A stretch of DNA of 64,000 nt from Sebastes aleutianus (taxonomy: Eukaryota > Chordata > Actinopteri > Perciformes > Sebastidae): NCBI GenBank assembly GCA_916700875.1, contig CAKAKS010000067.1, positions 124,001 through 188,000 of the forward strand, in the 5' to 3' direction. The notes under the pieces are model-generated. The model was not told the origin of the DNA. It saw only the letters and a list, made by a program, of their open reading frames with translations, and searched no databases. The translations under genes were made by a program, and so were the position numbers. This document shows positions 11,701 through 24,484 of the stretch, in pieces. Position 1 is the stretch's first letter; every line of letters starts with the position of its first letter.

Positions 11701-14700
11701 CCTTCTCTACTCTACTCTACCCTATTCTACTCTACTCTACTCTACTCTACTCTACTCTACCCTACTCTACTCTACTCTACTCTACCCTTCTCTACTCTAC
11801 TCTACTGTACTCTACTCTACCCTTCTCTACTCTACTCTACTGTACTCTACTCTACCCTTCTCTACTCTACTCTACTCTACTCTACTCTACTCTATCCTTC
11901 CCTTCTCTACTCTACTGTACTCTACCCTTCTCTACTCTACTCTACTCTACTCTACTCTACTCTACCCTTCTCTACTCTACTCTACTCTACTCTACCCTTC
12001 TCTACTCTACTCTACACTACCCTTCTCTACTCTACTCTACTGTACTCTACCCTTCTCTACTCTATTCTACCCTACTCTACTCTACCCTACTCTACTCTAA
12101 TCTACTCTACTCAACCCTACTCTACTCTACTCTACTCTACTCTACTCTACTGTACTCTACCCTTCTCTACTCTACTCTACCCTACTCTACTCTACTCTAC
12201 TCTACTGTACTCTACCCTTCTCTACTCTACTCTACTCTACTCTACTCTACTCTACTCTACCCTTCTCTACTCTACTCTACTCTACTGTACTCTACTCTAC
12301 CCTTCTCTACTCTACTGTACTCTACCCTTCTCTACTCTACTCTACTCTACCCCTACTCTACCCTTCTCTACTCTACTCTACTCTACCCTTCTCTACTCTA
12401 CTCTACCCTACTCTACTGTACTCTACCCTTCTCTACTCTACTCTACTCTACTCTACCCTTCTCTACTCTACTCTTCTCTACTCTACTCTACTCTACTCTA
12501 CTCTACTCTACCTTTCTCTACTCTACTCTACTCTACCCTTCTCTACTCTACTCTACTCTACTCTACTCTACTCTACTCTACTCTACTCTACTCTACTCTA
12601 CCCTACTCTACTCTACTCTACTCTACTCTACCCCTACTCTACTCTACTCTACTCTACTCTACTCTACTCTACTCTACTCTACTCTACTCTACTCTACTCT
12701 ACCCTACTCTACTCTACTCTACTCTACTCTACCCTTCTCTACTCTACTCTACACTACCCTTCTCTACTCTACTCTACTGTACTCTACCCTTCTCTACTCT
12801 ATTCTACCCTACTCTACTCTACCCTACTCTACTCTAATCTACTCTACTCAACCCTACTCTACTCTACTCTACTCTACTCTACTCTACTCTACCCTTCTCT
12901 ACTCTACTCTACCCTTCTCTACTCTACTCTACTCTACTCTACTCTATCCTTCTCTTCTCTACTCTACTGTACTCTACCCTTCTCTACTCTACTCTACTCT
13001 AATCTACTGTACTCTACCCTCCTCTACTCTACTCTACCCTACTCTACTCTACTCTACTCTACCCTTCTCTACTCTACTCTACTGTACTCTACTCTACCCT
13101 TCTCTACTCTACTCTACTGTACTCTACTCTACCCTTCTCTACTCTACTCTACTCTACTCTACTCTATCCTTCCCTTCTCTACTCTACTGTACTCTACCCT
13201 TCTCTACTCTACTCTACTCTACTCTACTCTACCCTTCTCTACTCTACTCTACTCTACTCTACTCTACTCTACTCTACCCTTCTCTACTCTACTCTACTCT
13301 ACCCTTCTCTACTCTACTCTACCCTACTCTACTGTACTCTACCCTTCTCTACTCTACTCTACTCTACTGTACTCTACCCTTCTCTACTCTACTCTACTCT
13401 ACTCTAATCTACTCTACTCAACCCTACTCTACTCTACTCTACTCTACTCTACTCTACTCTACTCTACCCTTCTCTACTCTACTCTACCCTACTCTACTCT
13501 ACTCTACTGTACTCTACCCTTCTCTACTCTACTCTACTCTACTCTACTCTACTCTACCCTTCACTACTCTACTCTACTCTACCCTTCTCTACTCTACTCT
13601 ACCCTTCTCTACTCTACCCCTACTCTACTCTTCTCTACTCTACTCTACTCTACTCTACTCTACTCTACTCTACTCTACTCTACCCTTCTCTACTCTACTC
13701 TACTCTACTCTACTCTACCCTTCTCTACTCTACTCTACACTACCCTTCTCTACTCTACTCTACTGTACTCTACCCTTCTCTACTCTATTCTACCCTACTC
13801 TACTCTACCCTACTCTACTCTAATCTACTCTACTCAACCCTACTCTACTCTACTCTACTCTACTCTACTCTACTCTACCCTTCTCTACTCTACTCTACCC
13901 TTCTCTACTCTACTCTACTCTACTCTACTCTATCCTTCTCTTCTCTACTCTACTGTACTCTACCCTTCTCTACTCTACTCTACTCTAATCGACTGTACTC
14001 TACCCTCCTCTACTCTACTCTACCCTACTCTACTCTACTCTACTCTACCCTTCTCTACTCTACTCTACTGTACTCTACTCTACCCTTCTCTACTCTACTC
14101 TACTGTACTCTACTCTACCCTTCTCTACTCTACTCTACTCTACTCTACTCTATCCTTCCCTTCTCTACTCTACTGTACTCTACCCTTCTCTACTCTACTC
14201 TACTCTACTCTACTCTACTCTACCCTTCTCTACTCTACTCTACTCTACTCTACTCTACTCTACCCTTCACTACTCTACTCTACTCTACCCTTCTCTACTC
14301 TACTCTACCCTTCTCTACTCTACTCTACTCTACTCTACTCTACTGTACTCTACCCTTCTCTACTCTACTCTACCCTACTCTACTCTACTCTACTCTACTC
14401 TACCTTTCTCTACTCTACTCTACTCTACCCTTCTCTACTCTACTCTACTCTACTCTACTCTACTCTACTCTACCCTTCACTACTCTACCCTTCTCTACTC
14501 TACTCTACCCTTCTCTACTCTACCCCTACTCTACTCTTCTCTACTCTACTCTACTCTACTCTACTCTACTCTACCCTTCTCTACTCTACTCTACTCTACA
14601 CTACCCTTCTCTACTCTACTCTACTCTATCCTTCTCTTCTCTACTCTACTGTACTCTACCCTTCTCTACTCTACTCTACTCTAATCTACTCTACTCAACC

Positions 14701-15527
14701 CTACTCTACTCTACTCTACTCTACTCTACTCTACTGTACTCTACCCTTCTCTACTCTACTCTACCCTACTCTACTCTACTCTACTGTACTCTACCCTTCT
14801 CTACTCTACTCTACTCTACTCTACTCTACTCTACTCTACTCTACTCTACTCTACCCTTCTCTACTCTACTCTACTCTACTGTACTCTACTCTACCCTTCT
14901 CTACTCTACTCTACTCTACCCTTCTCTACTCTACTCTACCCTACTCTACCGTACTCTACCCTTCTCTACTCTACTCTACTCTACTCTACCCTTCTCTACT
15001 CTACTCTTCTCTACTCTACTCTACTCTACTCTACTCTACCTTTCTCTACTCTACTCTACTCTACCCTTCTCTACTCTACTCTACTCTACTCTACTCTACT
15101 CTACCCTTCACTACTCTACTCTACTCTACCCTTCTCTACTCTACTCTACCCTTCTCTACTCTACCCCTACTCTACTCTTCTCTACTCTACTCTACTCTAC
15201 TCTACTCTACTCTACTCTACTCTACTCTACTCTACCCTTCTCTACTCTACTCTACTCTACTCTACCCTTCTCTACTCTACTCTACACTACCCTTCTCTAC
15301 TCTACTCTACTGTACTCTACCCTTCTCTACTCTATTCTACCCTACTCTACTCTACTCTACTCTACTGTACTCTACCCTTCTCTACTCTACTCTACTCTAC
15401 TCTACTCTACTCTACTCTACCCTTCTCTACTCTACTGTACTCTACCCTTCTCTACTCTACTCTACTCTACCCCTACTCTACCCTACTCTACTCTACTCTA
15501 CCCTTCTCTACTCTACTCTACTCTACT
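5786..15527 (+). repeat. 9.7-kb CTCTA pentamer satellite
   Basis: About 1,950 units of TCTAC/CTCTA, interspersed with variants (CCTTC, CCCTA, CTGTA, CCTAC, TTCTC). G is nearly absent from the plus strand. There is higher-order structure: a marker containing taatctactgtactc recurs at 6402, 7434, 8471 and 13000 (variant at 13986), spacings near 1.0 kb. A second marker, ctctactcaaccctac, recurs at about 10875, 11578, 12107, 12845, 13411, 13827 and 14694. The array lies between the coding C-terminus and the 3' tail of an I-clade LINE. Very long open frames across it are artefacts, because the pentamer contains no stop in any plus-strand frame. Confidence 0.97.
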
Positions 15528-15779
15528 GCAAACCTGCTAACATACTCCGTCTATTTAACTCATATTTGTGCATGAAGTAAGTACGTGTTCAACTGTCTCC
15601 ATGATCTGACACTGGCTACAGTGACCAGTAGGCTGTTTTACAATAATATGCAGTGAGCTGTTCAATTGGCAGTGCCCAATTCTTAGTCTGATAATTATAA
15701 CCTGTTCTTTTCTGTTTTTCCATGACTTCTTACCCCTCCTAGTTTATTTTGGATTTTGTGTAAATGTCTCCCTTTGGAC
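15528..15779 (-). mobile_element. I-clade LINE ORF2, extreme C-terminus
   Basis: On the minus strand this encodes IIIRLRIGHCQLNSSL, then CSQCQIMETVEHVLTSC, the Cys/His-rich tail typical of the C-terminus of I-clade (Nimb-like) ORF2, with small frameshifts. It continues the reading from 17434-18660 after removal of the hAT insertion at 15780-17433. At its downstream end (minus sense) it runs straight into the pentamer array. Confidence 0.75.
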
Positions 15780-17433
15780 CAAGGTCGGCGCCAGAGTGTT
15801 AGGGGCGGACGGGCAATCAGCTTTGACAGGGGGGGCATTTTTTTTCACCTCATATAGCCTTTATTAAGTGTATCTTTAACATTATCATATTTCATGAAAG
15901 AAATAAACTGACAGAGAGGTGTATACATACTGCCACTTATGCGCACTGGTGCGCACGCACGCATACACATGCTGTTATGTCCACAAAAACAGGTTATAAA
16001 CTAACACCGTGTCCTAACTGGATGCGAGCGTCCGACTATCTCGCTGCATCGCGCATCTGACGCTCTCTGTCCACTGAATACGTTAAATCTGCACTTCTGT
16101 TACATCATGTAAACAAACCAGGAACATATCAGCTGTGAGCTCCAGATCTGAAGAAGTAACCACCTCAAAGATGGGTTGGTAGTACTTGTTATCTTCCTAC
16201 GTTCATACTTTTACTTTTATCAGAAAACACCCGTTTTATTTGTGATATTTACTGGAAATAACATACGATATAGCCAAGAGCAAGTAGGTTGTTATCTAGT
16301 GATCTTCTCCAGCCAGCTGCCACCTTATTTTGTTTTTTGTAGTGAAATGAGGAGGTACTGTAGGCTACAGATAACTCCTCTGCGTCTTGCTAGTGCCAGG
16401 GTCAAAATGTGAACACACGGGTGCCGAGATCCAGTAAACAGGGAGTTAAACAACACATTAATATAACAGTCTGACTGATTTCTTCATAACTATAATTTAA
16501 GTTAATAAAGACTAAATGTGAATGTTTCACTCACCAGTTGTTGTCCCTGCTCAGCCTGCTGTAGTGTAACATTAGTCCATTGTTTTATTCCATACTGAAC
16601 AGAATAATCCAAACAGGTAGAAAAAAGTAAGATGTGAGAGGAGCACAGGATGCTTTTTACTCTCTTGGTCCTAATTGTGCTTTAATGCACCAGGTTTGTA
16701 GGTCCACTTTCTCTCAATTTTTTCTATTGAGCTAGATTAAAAAAAAAACTAAAAAAAACAAACACGCAAACGGAGCGGATCAAAACGAGGCTTCTTACTG
16801 AAATATTGTCGTGACGGTTCATATTTCCCAGAGTTTCCATAGTTGTGTGCTGTGTGTTCGTTTTATATGAACCATTAGTGAGGTGACTGTTATATTTTTT
16901 GACAGGTAGATCGTAATAAAGTTTCACTAGTGAACGCTACGCATATAACTGCGAGCGTCAATGCCTGTGCTGAAAGTGTCAGTAATCAAGTTAATATTTT
17001 CATTTACATCCAGGACAACTGACCCGGTTTTCTCGGCTCATTTTATCTAAACTAATCAGCCGTTCCTCTCAATATGAGTGACAGGAAAAAATAGGAACCG
17101 TGTATCCGATAGAAGTTCAGACAAAACGTTGCGCCGCGCTGTGCAGCGCCGTGTTGTTCGCAGCCAGTTAGGACACTCCAATAGAAAACAATGTAATCAA
17201 GCCCAAGGACATGTCCTAGTTGTTTCCTAAATGCAAAACTATCACTGTTTTGTGCTTTATTTTGCATTGCAGTGTTAAGGCTTTCCATTACCAAACTGAA
17301 TGACTTCATTTTACTTATAGTCTAGCTGTTTTTTCAGTTTAGTTTTTTGTCAGGAGAGAATTCAGCTGAGGGGGCACAGTGATCTTTTTGGACGGGCCTG
17401 GACCCCCAAGGCCCGCCCCTAACGCCGACGCTG
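15780..17433. mobile_element. Non-autonomous hAT transposon inserted in the I-clade LINE
   Basis: The ends are related inverted repeats (CAAGGTCGGCGCCAGAG at 15780; CAGCGTCGGCGTTAGGGG reading inward from 17433). They are flanked by ctttggac (15772-15779) and ctttggtc (17434-17441), an 8-bp target duplication with one mismatch. The LINE protein frame continues on both sides. No transposase is recognisable inside, only short open frames. Confidence 0.85.
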
Positions 17434-18660
17434 CTTTGGTCTCTCTGTCCTGGTGCTGCTGCCACTGTTTGTTGACCTCCCTCCAGACGATGCTTTTTCC
17501 CTCAGATTTTGACAGTTTTATGTTTCTTTCGACCTGCTCTTTCATGGTCGCCTCCTTTGCTAATTGTCTACCTTTTCGTTTCCTGGTATCCCTGAGTGTG
17601 CTGGTACCAACATGAATACTACGTCCTTCCCCTGTCTAGTTATTCTTGAGTTTATGAACAATATTTCATACACTATGTCTTGTTGGTATTTGGATGTTCC
17701 TAATTTAATGCTTGATAGTGATGAAACTGAATCACGACAGATGATTATTTTACTTTCTCTTATATCTTCCGTCCACTCCAATACTAACAGAATTGCAACT
17801 AATTTAGTTCAACCGCATACACACAAAAGTACTCTGATGTTCTTTTATTAAACCCCATCTGGTGACTGGGTATCATCACTGCTGCCCCTGTTGCCTCTGT
17901 CTGTGGATTCTTTGATCCATCTGTAAAGATCTGTACATGATCACTGTACTTCCTATACCTGTGGATGTAATACTCATGGACTAGATCTGCTGTCTTATTT
18001 CTGTGTTTAATATTCAGTATTTCCATGTCTACATTAACATTTTGCAGCATCCAATACGGTCTCTCAGGCCACAACACAATTGGGCCGAATTCAATCCTGT
18101 GCCTTTTCATTTTTTCTGCTATGCCCTCCCCTATCCATCCAAAACTTATTTTCTTCCCCTTCCCCCTCTCCCAACAAGCCTCCAAGACCCTCTTAGTTGG
18201 ATGACACTCACTGTGTCCCCTCAGATTTAACCAATAATTGGCCATCAGCTGCTTCCTACGGATCCACAGTGGCATCTCTCCTGCCTCAACTTGAAGAGCA
18301 CACACAGGTGCAGATTTCACTGCTCCTAGGCACATCCTCAGCGCCCGAGCTTGAATCACATCCAGGTCTGACAGTACAGACTTTGCTGCTGACCCATACA
18401 CAACACACCCATAATCCCATACAACCGAAAACATTTTACTCTCTCTAACTTACTTCCATATAGACTCAGATTCATTCCTTCCTTTACTTTCTTGTTTGTG
18501 AAGAACATGACTTTAGTTTTTTCCACCGAAAATTTAAAACCCCATTCTGTCCCTATCTTTACACGTGTTTTATTCCTTCTTGTAGTTTCTTAACTATATG
18601 CCCCATATTCCTTCCCCTCTTCCACAAAGCCCCAACATTAGCAAACAGAGACCTTCCCCT
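17434..18660 (-). pseudogene. I-clade LINE ORF2 fragment: RT end and RNase H
   Basis: Minus-strand remnant of an I-clade non-LTR retrotransposon. It begins near 18600 with the late RT segment GFKFSVEKTKVMFFT, continues with the thumb-like YGSAAKSVLSDLDVIQARAL (18434-17799), then an RNase H domain. The RNase H acidic residues are visible in QIFTDGSKN, in YAVELN and in IICRDSVSSL, with the last motif in VPAHSGIPGNEKVD. It runs on to DRETKA before the hAT insertion at 17433. Stops and frame changes near 17790 and 17550 make it inactive. Confidence 0.85.
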
Positions 18661-18960
18661 CTCTGCCGGAACACCTTTAAATAGATCATTTCTGCATGGA
18701 GCTGGAGTCCCAGGTCACAGCGCGTATCATTGAAAAAGAGCTGGAGCTCAAGGAGCCCCTGGAGTTCAAGGTCCAGCCACAGATGGGTGAAACAGAAAGT
18801 ACAAAGGCAGTGCTCAAGATGGAGCCAACCAGCGACAAGACGGGAGTTTTTCATGACTTCTTTCACTTCTTGGAAGCCTTCCTACTGAAAATGGTAGAGA
18901 CAATGCTGTAGAAAGAAGTGGGTAGCACTTAAAATGGCACCTATTTCACATGTCTCCTTT
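18661..18960 (+). other. Unassigned stretch with a short open frame
   Basis: 18696-18911 is open for 71 codons (starts MELESQVTARIIEKELELKE, ends KMVETML). It is rich in Glu and Lys and has no recognised domain. It lies between two retrotransposon fragments. It may be part of one of them or chance. No function is proposed. Confidence 0.3.
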
Positions 18961-21503
18961 AAATCTAAGAACTTTCTTTGTTTTGAATGAACGTACACTC
19001 GCGTTGATTATTTTATTATCGATTCTTAGTTGATCTCAAATGTAATGCAAACAAAATACCAGGGAATCTTAATTTCTGATCACAGTCCTCTTACCATGTC
19101 CTTTAATTGGTCCTTACCTAAAGCTTTTTATTCCTGGCGCTTTAATCCTTTATTATTACAAAACTGTAATTTTAATGATTACATGAAAGCAGCCATGGAT
19201 GATTTTTTATCATATAATGATAACAGTGCTGTTTCTGATTCTATTTTGTGGGAATCTTTTAAAGCTGTGGTAAGAGGCAAAATCATTGCCTATGAAGCTT
19301 CTAAGAGGAAGAAAAGACGTAAACGCCTCTCCGAAATAGAGGTACAGCTTTCTGAAGCTGAGAAGGCATACACTTCATCTCTGTCCACAAAAGATTTATA
19401 TGGTATCATGAAATTGAAGAACGAATATAACATTATTTTGAGTGATCAGGTTGATAAGCAAATACTTAAAGGTCTCATATTATGCTTATTTCCAGGTTCG
19501 GAGATGTATTTTAATGTTGTACTAGAACATGTTTACATGCTGTAATGTTCAAAAAAAACTTTATTCTTCTCATACTGTCTGCCTCGGTCTGCCTGCATGA
19601 AGCCTCATTCAGCCTCTGTCTGAAAAATTCTGATTCAGAGCCTGTCTCCTCCCACTCTGCTCTGATTGGTCAGCGTTTCCTGCTGTCCGCTGTCAATCAA
19701 ACGCCCTCAACACAGCGTCACTTTCTCCCCCTCCCCTCCAGCTCGCCCTGAGCTAGAGAGAGAGAGAGAGCAGGAAGAGTTTCACATATAAACTACTTAA
19801 AAGTTTATAAACCAGAAACTTCACCCAGCGCACGTTACCGGAGGAATCTGATCGGAAATCGTCGAGAAATGAACAACATCTGCGGCCAAGATTCCAGGTT
19901 TTCCTGATGGTTTTTCTCAGGTAACTATGCTATTTATAGCTCTGTTAGTTAGCTCAGTATTTACGTTCTGCATAAACTCTGTAAACCGTAAACATACACT
20001 CTGTTTTACGTTTGTCTTTACAGATCCATCTGTGAGAAATGACCGACAGAATCATCCCAGTGGAGAAATAGATAGCTGTGAGCAGATAGTTCTATTTACA
20101 TGGAGATACAGAGCTAACATTTTGGCATGTAGCTACATTACAGAGCTAACATGTTAGCATGTAGCTACATGTGACGGTGTGTAAACACAGCAAACATCAG
20201 GGTGGAGAATAGAAGATGTGAAACAGTAGTCAGTTCATTATTTCTGGTAAAAGTCACTTGATAAACGTAGTAAAGTAATCAGAGTAATGGTATATTATTT
20301 ACTGTAGGAGCTGTCTCTGTTACCATGACTACAGACCGGTAAACGTTACACTCACTGGAGCTGAAAGACTTTATCGTGTACCATGTCAACATAACTGACG
20401 GTGGAATTAAAAATGCTGTGTATAATTAATATTGTCATCTGTCTACTCAAATAAAGTTTGACTGTGAAACAGAAATGTGTTGTGTTGCTTACAGTCACTA
20501 TTTACTACTGTTGGGACCCACCAATGTGACTGGTGGCAAGTGACCACATGAACTCAGTAACATGATCCTTGACCCATGGACTCAGCTCAGTAGCCATTGG
20601 CTACTGTAGCATTCACACATAGGTGTGAAATTCACCCAGGACAAAACCAGAGGAATCTCTTTGTTCCTCCTCTTTCTTTTTTTTCTTCACCTTCTCCTCA
20701 CCTTTGCTGACCTGCAGAGGTGAGCTGCTGATCTCCCCAGCTCTGCTCTGATCTATGGCCTGTTAGGAAACAGCCATAGGAACACAAGGATCTTCTAAGG
20801 CAGAAGACGCGAGAGCCTGCATTTTTACCTACTAACTTCAATCAACAACCGCAAGGAAGTTAGCACCAAGCTATTAAGCTGCTGGGAAGAAAGTATTGGA
20901 GCGACCAGCTTCCTCCAATCTGCACTGGATTTGAGCACAGCAAAGACGACATCTTTGACATGGAACCACAACCTCAACACATGGAATTACCAACCCTTTC
21001 TTCCATGGATTGGTAACGTACTGAGCTTACCTTATTAATTGCACATGGCTGAGCAAGACTGTTCAACTTTGATTTCTAGAATGTAACTGTATTGATATGT
21101 TTAATGTTATTCATTGAGTTTGACTGTTGTAATATTATTTGTAGCTACGATATTTGGGTAGCTGGCTTCGCCACATCTGATGTGTTTAGTTTATGCTTCA
21201 TATAGACAAGGTCTTGCATGCAAACTAACCATCTTTTCTAACCCACTGCATATCTAACACACATTACGATCACATACAGAAACTGTGAATTAGTTAAACA
21301 GAAACATACAGTTTCAGATAATCTTAACCCCCACATCACCCCCTCTCTGTCCTTCCTGAGCACATGTGCTCAGAAGAACAAAGAGGCCATGTGGTAACAT
21401 GTTGGCGGCCATCTTTATCTTTGTAGCTTTACAGTGCTCGCCATTTTGTATGTAGGCCATGCAGACATCTTGAGACAAGTAGCTAGCCATCTTGTCTCTC
21501 TCC

Positions 21504-21571
<68 letters not shown>

Positions 21572-24480
21572 CTCACACACTTTGTTTGGTTTGTTTAGTT
21601 TAGTTATTTAGTTAGATTAATATTGTGTTTTAAACCTTCATTATCTTGTAAATAAATGTTTGTGGAATATACATGCTGGTCTGTTTAATGTTGTACAAGA
21701 GTGAATAATGCCAACCTCTGCTATGTCAAGAACTTCGATATCCTTCAACCTTTACTATCTATTTTGGTTATAGTTATTAATTTAATTATTAATCAACGTT
21801 CCAAATTGATAGTTTAGTATATTTAATGAGACTTTATTAACGTTTTGGTTATTGGTCCCTGATTCCAGGGTGGTGCCCCGTTTATTATTGTTTATTGATA
21901 ATTTGTATTAATACTAATAATTCTATTATTATTATTAATTAATTTGCTAATAACCAAATCTGTTCCTGCCAAATCCATTGACTACCTGTACTCTTCTACA
22001 TGCATGACATCAAATTAATGTTTCAAATCACCTGTTTAAACAGTGTAATTACATAAAGCCTTTGTGAAAGAACATGTTATATTTTTATATTTAGATGATG
22101 GGAGTACATGAAGACTTTTCTGCTGGTTCTTGTAGACTAACAGAAGTAGGAGCAGACTTTGCTCATTGTTACAAGTGCGGAAGCGAGAGAGCCACTCTGT
22201 GGGCGGGGTCAGCTAGCTGGAGGTTCTCCTTGTTCTAAAAGGAAACCCTTATATGGCATGAAATTCGTCACCGACGTCACCGAAGTAACGAAGTGCTGCT
22301 CAGCGTTTTTTCAGACCCATTTTCGGACAGATGGAGCAGGAGAAAAACAGAGAGGATGGTCTTTTATGATACTATGGTGGCCTGTAGACACACTGGGGAC
22401 AGATATTGATGTTTAAAAGACATGGAAAAGTGCATTTTGCATAATAGGTGACCTTTAAGATGAGACAAAAACAATTTGAATTGAATGACGAACCGGCAAT
22501 TAACTGGCCAGGCAGCTGCGGGGCACACAGGCAAGTAGGTCCGTTTTAAAAATGAAGTCTTCCTGTGGGAAAATGTTAACTAATCCTAAAGATATAAATA
22601 ACTACTTTATAGACCTCTATGCAAAATGATATTCATCTAACTGTAATGCATCTGATGATGATAAAGAGAAATTATTCAATTCTGCTGAATTACCCAAACT
22701 AAGTGAATCTGCTAAGGTTGTTCTAGATTTCCATTTTACTGTTGGAGAAATCAAAGAGGCAATAAAATCACTTCCGAGTGGTAAGGCCGCAGGCCCAGCT
22801 GGGTTCCGTGCAGAAGTCATTCGCCAGTTTCATCGCCCCCTTGCTATTCAGACTGATTAAACACTCTCTTGTCAATAAGATATTTCCACAATCTTTCTAT
22901 GAGGCTAATGTTTGTCTATTACTTAAGAAAGGGGATGATTCGGATCCGTTGGCTTACACACTGTTTTGGTGGTATATGTGGGTATTCAATTAATTGGAGA
23001 AAAAGTGCATTCATTCCCCTTATGAAAAATGTGAATCCTATGTTCTCGAATCCTTACCCTTTGAAATTGCCAAAGACCATTTCTCTTACCTGGACGTGTC
23101 TGTTCCTGTAGATCCTAAGCTCTTATTTAAGAACAACTTCTGTATACAGATAGACAAGCTTAAGAAAGATATTGATTTTTGGAGGTCTTTGCCACTTTCT
23201 CTTATAGGGCTTTTAAATGCAATTAAAATGGTGTCACTCCCCAGGTTTATGTATTTGTTTCAAAACATTCCGATTCAGCTTTCATTGTCATTCTTTAGAA
23301 AAGTTGATTCAATAATAATGCCATTTATCTGGAGACTCATTTACAAAAATCTAAGAAAATAGCGTGTTTATCCCTTCCAGTGTTCCAACATTACCATTGG
23401 GCAGCCAATGCCAGAGCCTTGATTTATTGGCAATATCAATTCCCTCATATATCTGAGCTCTCTGCTACACCCAAGTGGCTGCAATTAGAGTCCCATGCAG
23501 CGAGAAACAGTTCTCTGTCAACTCTATTGTTTTCCACAAATGACTATGCATTGCATCTGGTGGAAGACAGTTTTGTCCTGCACAACTCAATTAAGATTCT
23601 AAAACCAATTAAAAGGGTGCTTCAAGCTCCGGAGTTTTCTTTACATTCTCCTATTTGTTTAATCTTAATTTTATACCATCTCAATCTGATCAAGCCTTTA
23701 CTCACTGAAAGGATAAAGGTCTGATAACCTTTCCAGACTTGTACAAGAGTAATAACTTTCAACATTATATGGAGCTGAAAGTAACTTTCTCCCTTCCGCA
23801 AGCCCACTTTTTTCGTTATTTACGAGTCAGACATTTAGTTAAAAATAATTTTAAAATGTTTGAAAACCCATGCAAGAAACATTCTTTTTATGCTTTGATG
23901 AGACAACATCCTGGTTCTAAACATCTTGTCTCGAAACTTGTGTTGCTGTTTTCTAATATGACTGTCGTAACTCAAACCATATCAAATCAGCTTGGGAGGC
24001 AGATCTTGGTATGGAGTTGACTGAGGAAGTTTGGAGTGAGGGTATGGAGAGGATCCATTTAAGTTTAATTAACTCCAGGCTGCAGCTGATTCAGTTTAAA
24101 GTCATGCATAGACTACATTATTCCAAAGTAAGGATGAACAAAATGTATCCTAATGTATCAGATAGATGTGACTGATGTAATTCCTCAAAAGGTCCTCCTG
24201 GTCATACTTTCTGGTTTTGTTCTAAGATTATCCCTTTTTTGCAGGAAATTTAATTGGTGTTGTAAAAGTTGTGATAAGCACATTGAACCTGATGTACTAA
24301 TTGCCTTGTTTGGTTGCTCCGAAGCTTCTCTTGCATTACCACACACTGTACAGCAGACCCTGATGACTGGTATGGTAGTAGCAAAGAGAATAATTCCAAA
24401 AGAATGGAAGGAATGCATCTTCACAAAAAATCAATCTAATTTTCATGTCATTTTTGGCTGATCTTGCCCATAATGTTTTT
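18960..24480 (+). mobile_element. Interrupted L1 (Swimmer-like) LINE ORF2 remnant
   Basis: Left piece, about 18960-19469: end of the endonuclease (ILISDHSPLTMSF) and the coiled linker after it (WRFNPLLLQNCNFNDY; KLKNEYNIILSDQVDKQILK). Right piece, 22455-24480: linker and RT start (SLPSGKAAGPAGF; PLLFRLIKHSLVNKIFPQSF), then a jump to INWRKSAFIPL and the C-terminal region (IDFWRSLPLSLIGLLNAIKM; MPFIWR), so the RT core including the YADD region is deleted. There are many frameshifts and stops. The pieces are separated by a 3-kb element inserted at TTAA, and the L1 reading frame continues across that site. Confidence 0.88.
19470..22454. mobile_element. TTAA-flanked DNA element inserted into the L1
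   Basis: Bounded by TTAA at 19466-19469 and 22455-22458. The ends are inverted repeats, AGGTCTCATATTATGC at the left and AGGTCACCTATTATGC inward from the right. TTAA duplication is the signature of piggyBac- and Kolobok-type transposition, and which one cannot be decided because no transposase is visible. The interior holds a (CA)n microsatellite (about 21513-21569) and an unexplained block around 20500-21980 that may be a further nested insertion. Confidence 0.8.
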
Positions 24481-24484
24481 GAGG

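Noticed and set aside
5743..12837. Open frame of more than 2,300 codons, reading LLYST repeats
   Set aside because: Artefact of the CTCTA pentamer, which has no stop in any plus-strand frame. The same occurs in the other two frames.
20509..21976. Solo LTR starting TGTTGGGACC inside the TTAA element
   Set aside because: Possible TG and CA ends, but flanking bases do not form a duplication and no second copy is present.
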